Below are positions 7,368 through 12,078 of a stretch of 12,078 nt of DNA, piece by piece. Below the pieces are notes generated by a model, which worked only from the letters and a program-made list of their open reading frames with translations, searched no databases and was not told where the DNA came from. Made by a program: the position numbers and the translations under genes. Each line of letters opens with the position of its first letter. The first letter of the stretch is position 1. Source of the stretch: JBGOUJ01 sp041477005 (GTDB lineage: Bacteria; Acidobacteriota; Terriglobia; Bryobacterales; JACQDG01); contig JBGOUJ010000183.1 in NCBI GenBank assembly GCA_041477005.1, positions 1 to 12,078 on the forward strand, written 5' to 3'.

Positions 7368-8805
7368 GATCTACCGCGTTCTGCCCGAGGTGATTCTCGC
7401 CGCGTTCGGCACGCTGGTGATGGTGCTCGATCCACTGCTTGGAACCCGCCGCCAGGGATGGCTCGGCGTGGCGGCGCTGATTGGGACTTATTGCGGCGGC
7501 GTTGCCGCGGTGATGAGCTACGCCGATGCCGGCGCGGCGTTCGGCGGCATGATCGCGGTGGACGGCTTCGCTACTTTTTTCCGCCTGTTGGTTTGCGCCA
7601 TCGGCTTCCTGACCGTTCTCGGCTCCCGGAACTACCTGGAGCGGGAGGGGCTGCCGCAGGGAGAGTTCTACGCGTTGATCCTGTTCAGCGTGATGGGGCA
7701 GGCGCTAATGGCGGCCTCGAGCGATCTGATCCTGATTTTCCTGGGTCTGGAGATTTCTTCGATCTCGACTTACATTCTGGCGGGTTTTCTGCGCGATGAC
7801 AGCAAGTCGAGCGAATCGGCGCTGAAGTACTTTTTCCTGGGGTCGTTTGCCACCGCCTTCCTGCTTTACGGCGTGGCCCTGATGTATGGGGCAACCGGCT
7901 CCACCAAGCTCGCCGCCATCCGGCACGCCCTCGAAGCCAAGGACGCCAACTTCACGCTGGCCACGGTGGCCGCGGCGCTGCTGTTCGTGGGGCTGGGCTT
8001 CAAAGTCTCGGCCGCGCCATTCCAGATCTGGACGCCGGATGTCTACCAGGGCGCTCCAAGCCCGGTGACGGGGTTCCTCTCGACCGCGCCGAAGGCGGCG
8101 GCGTTCGCCGTTTTCCTGCGCATCTATTTTACCGCGCTGCCGCAGGGACCGGCGGGGCCCGGCTCGATCTGGGGCTCGCTGCTGTGGATCTCGGCCCTGC
8201 TTTCGATGACCATCGGCAACTTTGCGGCGCTGGTGCAGACCAACATCAAGCGCCTGCTCGCCTACAGCTCGATAGCGCACGCCGGCTATGTTCTGGTGGC
8301 CTTCGCCTCGGGGACGGCGATCGGGGCCGCCGCAGCCATGTTCTACCTGGCGGCTTACGCCTTCATGAACCTGGGCGCGTTCGCCGTGGTGAGCCACTTT
8401 GCCAGTCGCGGCGAGCGCTATGTGGAAATCGACGACTACGCCGGCCTCGGCTACCGGCGGCCGTTTCCGGCGGCTATGCTCACGATTTTCCTGCTGTCGC
8501 TGGTGGGTATTCCGCTGACCGGCGGCTTCTTCGGCAAGTTCTACATCTTTCGCGCGGCGGTGAACGCCGATCTGATCTGGCTGGCGGTGCTCGGCCTGCT
8601 CAACAGCGCCGTCGCCTCGTATTACTATCTGAAGGTCATCGTGGTCCTCTATATGCGCGAGCCGCAGGAGGAGATCCCCCTCGAGCCGCTTCCATCGAGC
8701 CTCGCCGCTACGCTGGTGCTGGCCGCGGCGGCCACGTTCTACCTCGGCCTGTTCCCTGGCCTGGTCCTCGACTTCGCCACGCGGTCGGCCGGCTTTGTGC
8801 GGTAA
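7351..8805 (+). CDS. nuoN: NADH-quinone oxidoreductase subunit N
   Basis: This is the proximal antiporter-like proton-pumping subunit of complex I (484 residues; E. coli 485). The pump residues are E134 in FLGLEISSISTYILAGF, K218 in GLGFKVSAAPFQIWTPDVYQ, and K248 in FLSTAPKAAAFAVFLR. IKRLLAYSSIAHAGYVLVAF and GIPLTGGFFGKFYIF are also family hallmarks. The ATG at 7351 gives MPDRIEIYRVLPEVILAAFG, the usual NuoN N-terminus with the conserved LPE; the open frame continues upstream inside nuoM but is not NuoN-like. There is no Shine-Dalgarno (the upstream bases are pyrimidine-rich), so initiation probably relies on ribosomes finishing nuoM, which overlaps by 17 bases. It is the last gene of the operon; no clear terminator follows. 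Confidence 0.97.
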   Translation: MPDRIEIYRVLPEVILAAFGTLVMVLDPLLGTRRQGWLGVAALIGTYCGGVAAVMSYADAGAAFGGMIAVDGFATFFRLLVCAIGFLTVLGSRNYLEREGLPQGEFYALILFSVMGQALMAASSDLILIFLGLEISSISTYILAGFLRDDSKSSESALKYFFLGSFATAFLLYGVALMYGATGSTKLAAIRHALEAKDANFTLATVAAALLFVGLGFKVSAAPFQIWTPDVYQGAPSPVTGFLSTAPKAAAFAVFLRIYFTALPQGPAGPGSIWGSLLWISALLSMTIGNFAALVQTNIKRLLAYSSIAHAGYVLVAFASGTAIGAAAAMFYLAAYAFMNLGAFAVVSHFASRGERYVEIDDYAGLGYRRPFPAAMLTIFLLSLVGIPLTGGFFGKFYIFRAAVNADLIWLAVLGLLNSAVASYYYLKVIVVLYMREPQEEIPLEPLPSSLAATLVLAAAATFYLGLFPGLVLDFATRSAGFVR

Positions 8806-8838
8806 TTCCTTCTCACCGCTGTGAAACCCGATCCCGTT

Positions 8839-8850
8839 GTTAACGTTAAC
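8839..8850. repeat. Tandem GTTAAC palindrome
   Basis: GTTAACGTTAAC is a perfect 12-base palindrome made of two copies of GTTAAC. It lies in the nuoN-DUF2252 intergenic region, where a dimeric repressor could bind. A related 10-base palindrome lies 164 bases downstream. A regulatory role is inferred. Confidence 0.45.
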
Positions 8851-9014
8851 CGTCCGACCGCGAGTGACCAAAACCGGGAACCGTTGGTAATCGCGATCAA
8901 TGCTGATCCGAGAGAAAACCGGGCGCCCAGGCGATCAGACACGGCTCTGCGGCCACGACCCTGACAAGCCTGCTGCGGATGTGCTCTGTTTCGCAACCTC
9001 TCGGCGAGTCTGGC

Positions 9015-9024
9015 AGGTTAACCT
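9015..9024. repeat. AGGTTAACCT palindrome upstream of the DUF2252 gene
   Basis: This perfect 10-base palindrome is centred on the same GTTAAC core as the element at 8839-8850 and sits 45 bases before the next start codon. Its place near the expected promoter fits an operator, but no binding protein is identified in the window. Confidence 0.4.
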
Positions 9025-9051
9025 AGAGACGCAGCAAGATCGAGATCGGCT

Positions 9052-9060
9052 AGGAGGAGG
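9052..9060 (+). promoter_or_regulatory. Strong ribosome binding site of the DUF2252 gene
   Basis: AGGAGGAGG, nine bases before the ATG at 9070, is the best Shine-Dalgarno sequence in the window. It fixes the start of the following gene and suggests efficient translation. Confidence 0.8.
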
Positions 9061-9069
9061 TAGCAGCAA

Positions 9070-10146
9070 ATGAAAGTTGGAAAGGCGACAAAGAAATACG
9101 AAACCTGGCTCGGCAAGTGCGTCACCTTGCTTGAGGACGACCTGAAGCTGAAGCACAAGGAGATGCGGAAAGCGGTGTTTCCGTTTCTGCGGGCGACGTT
9201 TTATCGCTGGGCGCAGGTCTGGCCGAAAGAGTGCAAGGAGGTGGCAGCGGCGCCGGAGGTGCTGGCGGTGGGCGACCTCCACGTCGAGAACTTCGGCACC
9301 TGGCGCGATGCCGAAGGCCGCCTCGTTTGGGGCATCAATGACTTCGATGAAGCCTGGCCCCTGCCTTACACCAGCGACCTGGTGCGCCTGGCGACCAGCG
9401 CACACGTGGCCATCGCCGAAAACCACATGAGCCTTGACCCGAAGGAAGCGGCCGATGCAATTCTCGAAGGGTATAAAGAGGGTCTCGAAAAGGGCGGCCG
9501 CCCCTTCGTGCTTGCCGAGCGGCAAAGCGCGCTACGGACCATGGTCCGGCACCGGCTCCACGATCCCCAGCAATTCTGGCAGAAACTCGACGGGTTGACT
9601 TCACTCAAGCGAGCCATTCCGCCGAGCGCTGCCAAGAGCCTGGCTCGCGCGATGCCGGAGCCGAATCTCACCGAACGGTTCGTCCATCGCGTGGCGGGCT
9701 TGGGCAGCTTGGGGCGGCAGCGGTTCGTCGTTCTCGCCGAGTGGCGCGGTGGACAGATCGCGCGGGAAGCGAAAGCTCTGGCGCCCTCGGCCTGCCGGTG
9801 GGCGGCGAAAGGGAAAGGCGCGGCAAAGATTCTATACCAGGAGATTCTGGATCGGGCGGTGCGATGCCAGGATCCCGGCGTCCACGCCGGGGGCCGCTGG
9901 ATCGTGCGGCGGCTGGCGCCGGATTGTTCGCGCGTCGAGCTTAAGGAGCTGCCGAAGGAGCGCGAAGAGATCCACCTGCTGCATGCCATGGGCTTTGAAA
10001 CCGCGAACGTCCATTGGGGGAGCAGGAAGGCCCGTGCCATCCGCAAGGATCTGAGCCGGCGCCCGCACGGCTGGCTGCAGCACGCCGCCCAGCGAATGGC
10101 GGAAGTGGTCAGGGAGGACTGGAAGCAGTGGCGGGCGCATGACTGA
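9070..10146 (+). CDS. DUF2252 family protein (COG4320), kinase-like
   Basis: This is a 358-residue soluble protein with no signal peptide or membrane segment. Two motifs identify DUF2252: VGDLHVENFGTW (67-78) and WGINDFDEAWPLPYTSDLVR (87-106). They resemble the catalytic HxDxxxxN and metal-binding DFD motifs of aminoglycoside phosphotransferase and protein-kinase-like enzymes, so ATP-dependent phosphorylation of an unknown substrate is possible. A glycine-rich stretch, AGLGSLGRQRFVVLAEW (209-225), follows them, with K235 in REAKALAPSA close behind. The biological role of the family is not established to my knowledge. The start is set by a strong AGGAGGAGG site. It is separated from nuoN by 264 bases and from the methyltransferase gene by 69, so it probably forms its own transcription unit. 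GC content stays high, like the nuo genes, so it looks native. Confidence 0.85.
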   Translation: MKVGKATKKYETWLGKCVTLLEDDLKLKHKEMRKAVFPFLRATFYRWAQVWPKECKEVAAAPEVLAVGDLHVENFGTWRDAEGRLVWGINDFDEAWPLPYTSDLVRLATSAHVAIAENHMSLDPKEAADAILEGYKEGLEKGGRPFVLAERQSALRTMVRHRLHDPQQFWQKLDGLTSLKRAIPPSAAKSLARAMPEPNLTERFVHRVAGLGSLGRQRFVVLAEWRGGQIAREAKALAPSACRWAAKGKGAAKILYQEILDRAVRCQDPGVHAGGRWIVRRLAPDCSRVELKELPKEREEIHLLHAMGFETANVHWGSRKARAIRKDLSRRPHGWLQHAAQRMAEVVREDWKQWRAHD

Positions 10147-10215
10147 TTCGGCTGGTACCGCCGGGTACTCCTCTAAATCTTGGTTGATGCCCTGCCGATA
10201 GGCTCTTGTAATCTG
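10147..10215 (+). promoter_or_regulatory. Leader of the methyltransferase gene
   Basis: This is a 69-base non-coding stretch after the DUF2252 stop. It contains a short direct repeat, GGTACcgccgGGTAC. TTGATG (10184) and TAATCT (10209) could be a -35/-10 pair, but their 19-base spacing is long and would put the transcript start at or just after the ATG. There is no good Shine-Dalgarno before the ATG. The promoter call is weak. Confidence 0.25.
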
Positions 10216-11109
10216 ATGGCAGCCCAACTATCATTCGGAGTGGTGGCAACTCCCGCGACGAGATCCATCCAGGCTCCGAAGACGACCCATATTTTACACG
10301 ACGGCGATGCCCGCCAACTCGGTTGGATTCCAGATCAGTCAGTCCACTTGGTCGTCACGTCGCCACCCTATTGGACGCTGAAAGAGTACCCGCCCCACGG
10401 AAGCCAACTCGGGGCGGTGGCAGAATACGAACAGTTCCAAGACGAGCTCGAGAAAGTGTGGCGTCACTGCCATCGGGTTCTGGTTCCAGGAGGCCGGATC
10501 TGCTGCGTCGTCGGGGACGTGTGCATAGCACGCAGGCGTAACAACGGGCGGCACATGGTTCTCCCCCTGCACGCCGACATTGCCGTCCGATGTCGGCGAG
10601 TCGGCTTGGACTATCTGACGCCGATCTTCTGGCACAAGATCGCAAACGCCAGCTACGAGGTCGAAAACGGTTCCTCGTTCCTTGGGAAGCCTTACGAACC
10701 AAACGCGATCATCAAAAACGACGTAGAGTACATTCTGATGCTCCGAAAGTCGGGCGGCTACCGCCAGCCCACTGAAGAGCAGCGCCAGCTCTCCAGGTTG
10801 AGCAAAGAGGAGCACTCGGAGTGGTTCCGGTCTTTTTGGTCCGATCTGCCTGGCGAATCGACCCGCGACCATCCAGCCCCGTTCCCGATGGAGTTGGCCC
10901 ACAGGTTGATTCGGATGTTTTCGTTCGTCGGGGACACGGTTCTGGACCCCTTCCTGGGAACTGGGAGCACAGCGCTGGCAGCGGCTCGGTGCAACCGAAA
11001 CAGCATCGGAGTCGAGATCGAACCCACCTACCTTAAGAAGATCAAGGCGAGGCTTTCGGCCGAGTTTTCGGATTTGTTCCCGGGCGGCCCCTCTCTAATC
11101 ATCCGCTGA
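10216..11109 (+). CDS. Beta-class DNA methyltransferase, probably N4-cytosine
   Basis: This enzyme transfers a methyl group from S-adenosylmethionine to an exocyclic amino group in DNA. The catalytic motif IV, TSPPYW (residues 48-53), comes before the cofactor-binding motif I, DPFLGTGSTALAAA (244-257), the order of the beta class. A central variable segment (about 105-220) probably holds the target recognition region. HPAPFPMELAHRLI (219-232) fits motif X. S/T-PPY in motif IV is typical of N4-cytosine enzymes; N6-adenine is less likely. The ATG at 10216 gives 297 residues; a TTG at 10180 would add 12 and a GTG near 10237 would shorten it, and none has a clear ribosome site. The gene converges with a putative nuclease gene, overlapping it by 11 bases, suggesting the protective half of a type II restriction-modification system. 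The recognition site is unknown. Local GC is lower than in the nuo genes, consistent with transfer. Confidence 0.9.
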   Translation: MAAQLSFGVVATPATRSIQAPKTTHILHDGDARQLGWIPDQSVHLVVTSPPYWTLKEYPPHGSQLGAVAEYEQFQDELEKVWRHCHRVLVPGGRICCVVGDVCIARRRNNGRHMVLPLHADIAVRCRRVGLDYLTPIFWHKIANASYEVENGSSFLGKPYEPNAIIKNDVEYILMLRKSGGYRQPTEEQRQLSRLSKEEHSEWFRSFWSDLPGESTRDHPAPFPMELAHRLIRMFSFVGDTVLDPFLGTGSTALAAARCNRNSIGVEIEPTYLKKIKARLSAEFSDLFPGGPSLIIR

Positions 11110-11791
11110 ATCTGGCGCGATATAGATCGGCAATGCGGCGGATGAAATTCTCGTAGCGTATCGGGCTTTCAGGCTGTAACGCAGGCGAGTCCGTCACGAG
11201 CCGGCCGGGTCGCACGCCGTCATACTCCACTGCGATCACGGCGATGGCTTCGAGTTGATCGTTCGGCTCATCCGCACCGCCCCTTAGTGGCATGGCCGCG
11301 AAGATTTTTATGGTGTCCGCCACGACCTTTTCCATGCGAAACTTTGGCCGCTGTAGGCCACGCGCGAAGGCGTCCGGGTTCTCGTACGCAGGCGAGATGT
11401 TGACCACCACAATACCGCCAGCCACGCAATCTCGCCGATGGTTGTGGATGTGATTCGAGTAGGCAATTAGATCGCCGTAACGGTTCTTGCGGGCCTTGCC
11501 GTGCGCCGTCATGATCGTTTTGTGCTCTACGGAAATCCGGACTGACAGCAATGGTCCCTTCTCCGCCTCGTGGATCACGAGGTCGATGTTCCGGCCGGCC
11601 ACGCGGGTCCGCACCTCGGCGTTCCTTCGCGCCTTCACATGGCCCGCATCCAAGGCTGCGCTGAGTGTGGGACAGGCCTGCCGGAGGTCCGCAACGACAA
11701 AATCGGATAAGGCGTCAGAGTTAGCTTGCGCCCTCGGGTTGAAACCGAGGTGCTCATTCATCCAGGAGACGTAGGCTTCGGGCGCTGGCAA
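11099..11791 (-). CDS. Putative type II restriction endonuclease, PD-(D/E)XK fold
   Basis: I do not recognise this 230-residue protein as a named family. It probably cuts DNA at the site modified by the adjacent methyltransferase. The nuclease signature is RNIDLVIHEA (67-76) followed by VRISVEHKTIM (84-94): D70, then E89-x-K91 on a predicted beta strand. E59 lies on the preceding helix (RNAEVRTRV). This is the D-(x18)-ExK arrangement of PD-(D/E)XK enzymes. A basic segment, HGKARKNRYGDLIAYSNHIH (97-116), follows as in many REases. GGIVVVNISP (125-134) looks like a core strand. There is no signal peptide or membrane segment. The start is uncertain: a TTG at 11791 gives the full length, an ATG at 11761 gives 220 residues; neither has a good ribosome site, and an in-frame TAA lies just upstream. 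Tail-to-tail overlap with the methyltransferase supports the restriction role. A PD-(D/E)XK repair or defence nuclease is the alternative. Confidence 0.65.
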   Translation of the reverse strand: MPAPEAYVSWMNEHLGFNPRAQANSDALSDFVVADLRQACPTLSAALDAGHVKARRNAEVRTRVAGRNIDLVIHEAEKGPLLSVRISVEHKTIMTAHGKARKNRYGDLIAYSNHIHNHRRDCVAGGIVVVNISPAYENPDAFARGLQRPKFRMEKVVADTIKIFAAMPLRGGADEPNDQLEAIAVIAVEYDGVRPGRLVTDSPALQPESPIRYENFIRRIADLYRARFSG

Positions 11792-11873
11792 GGCGAACGG
11801 ATTTTACCACGCCCAAAGCGCGGTCATTTAGCGCACCACCTGCCGCCGGTGCTATTCTGAGCACGAGAAGCCT
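11792..11873. promoter_or_regulatory. Divergent intergenic region with two candidate promoters
   Basis: These 82 bases separate the leftward nuclease gene from the rightward small gene, so both promoters should lie here or close by. On the minus strand TAAAAT (11806-11801) is a good -10 candidate and would start transcription near the TTG at 11791, favouring the ATG at 11761 as nuclease start. On the plus strand TATTCT (11853-11858) is a -10 candidate for the small gene and is overlapped by the dyad GTGCT-N6-AGCAC (11849-11864). No convincing -35 box accompanies either. Confidence 0.3.
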
Positions 11874-12078
11874 ATGCCGATTTCGACGCGCTGGTCCGAC
11901 ACCGACCCCAAGGCGTTGGAGGTGTTCATCGAGCTGCACAGGAAGCGACCGGCAGCGCAGAAGCTCGCGGACGTGTTTGCGATGACCGAAATGGTGCTCA
12001 GGATGTCGCTTCAGGACGTGCGCCGCCAGTATCCGCAGGCCAGCGAGCGGGAGGTGTTCTTGCGAATGGCAGCGCGGC
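11874..12078 (+). CDS. Small helical protein, possible antitoxin-like partner (3' partial)
   Basis: Only the first 68 residues are in the window. The sequence begins MPISTRWSDTDPKALEVFIE and continues as a charged, amphipathic helical protein with LADVFAMTEMVLRMSLQDVR (31-50) and QYPQASEREVFLRMAAR at the cut end. It resembles a group of small bacterial proteins of about 80-100 residues with the pattern 'helix - LAL.MS...R.L....R..HP..SE.EV...L'. From memory these often precede a nucleotidyltransferase-like gene and may act as the antitoxin-like or regulatory partner; that link is recollection, not shown here. The ATG at 11874 is preceded by GAGAAG with short spacing. The partner gene, if any, lies beyond the window. 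Confidence 0.5.
   Translation, partial: MPISTRWSDTDPKALEVFIELHRKRPAAQKLADVFAMTEMVLRMSLQDVRRQYPQASEREVFLRMAAR

Larger units (their letters stand above)
8806..9069 (+). promoter_or_regulatory. Intergenic region between nuoN and the DUF2252 gene
   Basis: These 264 bases hold no credible gene. They must contain the end of the nuo transcript and probably a promoter for the next gene, but I see neither a convincing intrinsic terminator nor a clear -35/-10 pair. Visible structures are a weak TCAC/GTGA hairpin just after nuoN, two GTTAAC-centred palindromes, an ACCAA/TTGGT inverted repeat (8867-8888), a GATCA-ATGC-TGATC hairpin (8895-8908) and a strong ribosome binding site at the end. Confidence 0.5.

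Noticed and set aside
8813..8824. TCAC-CGCT-GTGA hairpin as the nuo operon terminator
   Set aside because: The stem is only four pairs and no U-run follows, so it is too weak to call an intrinsic terminator.
7705..8871. Minus-strand open frame of 388 codons reaching into the nuoN downstream gap
   Set aside because: It is antisense to nuoN; the composition is that of a shadow frame.
10180..10215. TTG at 10180 as the methyltransferase start
   Set aside because: It adds 12 residues without family resemblance and has no ribosome site. The ATG at 10216 still leaves a complete domain, though the choice is not certain.
1..12078. tRNA or rRNA genes, CRISPR arrays, transposases or integrases
   Set aside because: No cloverleaf-like segment, regularly spaced repeats, insertion-sequence ends or recombinase motifs were seen while reading both strands; a covariance-model scan could not be run.

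Overview
The window reads as a piece of a GC-rich bacterial chromosome. It opens inside an NADH:quinone oxidoreductase (complex I, nuo) operon and ends in a short accessory region with a probable restriction-modification pair. No marker gene fixes the taxon. High GC, a 2x[4Fe-4S] type of NuoG, an A-rich 'aaaggcaaaaggcaag' spacer and a terminal small protein of a type I associate with environmental phyla make an Acidobacteriota-like or similar soil bacterium plausible. That is inference from general familiarity, not a measurement.

Bases 2-8805, + strand: nuoG (5' end cut by the window), nuoH, nuoJ, nuoK, nuoL, nuoM and nuoN. They form one tightly packed unit with overlapping stop/start signals at G/H, K/L, L/M and M/N. 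The products are the electron-input iron-sulfur subunit (G), the quinone-site heel subunit (H), two small membrane subunits (J, K) and the three antiporter-like proton-pumping subunits (L, M, N). All the key membrane glutamates and lysines I looked for are present. nuoI, which normally lies between nuoH and nuoJ, is absent. In its place are 71 bases of A-rich spacer with a Shine-Dalgarno sequence unusually far from the nuoJ start.

Bases 8806-9069 are a non-coding break with two GTTAAC-centred palindromes. It is followed by a well-translated DUF2252 (COG4320) gene with kinase/phosphotransferase-like motifs (9070-10146), which looks like an independent transcription unit.

Bases 10216-11791 hold a DNA methyltransferase of the beta class (TSPPYW before DPFLGTG, probably N4-cytosine) and, tail to tail with an 11-base overlap, an unrecognised 230-residue protein with a convincing PD-(D/E)XK nuclease signature. 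I interpret the pair as a type II restriction-modification system with an endonuclease I cannot assign to a named family. Its local base composition is visibly less GC-rich than that of the nuo genes. A divergent intergenic region then leads to the start of a small alpha-helical protein, cut by the window end, resembling small proteins that often pair with nucleotidyltransferase-like partners.

The most interesting points are the putative new endonuclease next to its methyltransferase, the nuo operon lacking nuoI, the insertion in NuoH, and the strange nuoJ leader.
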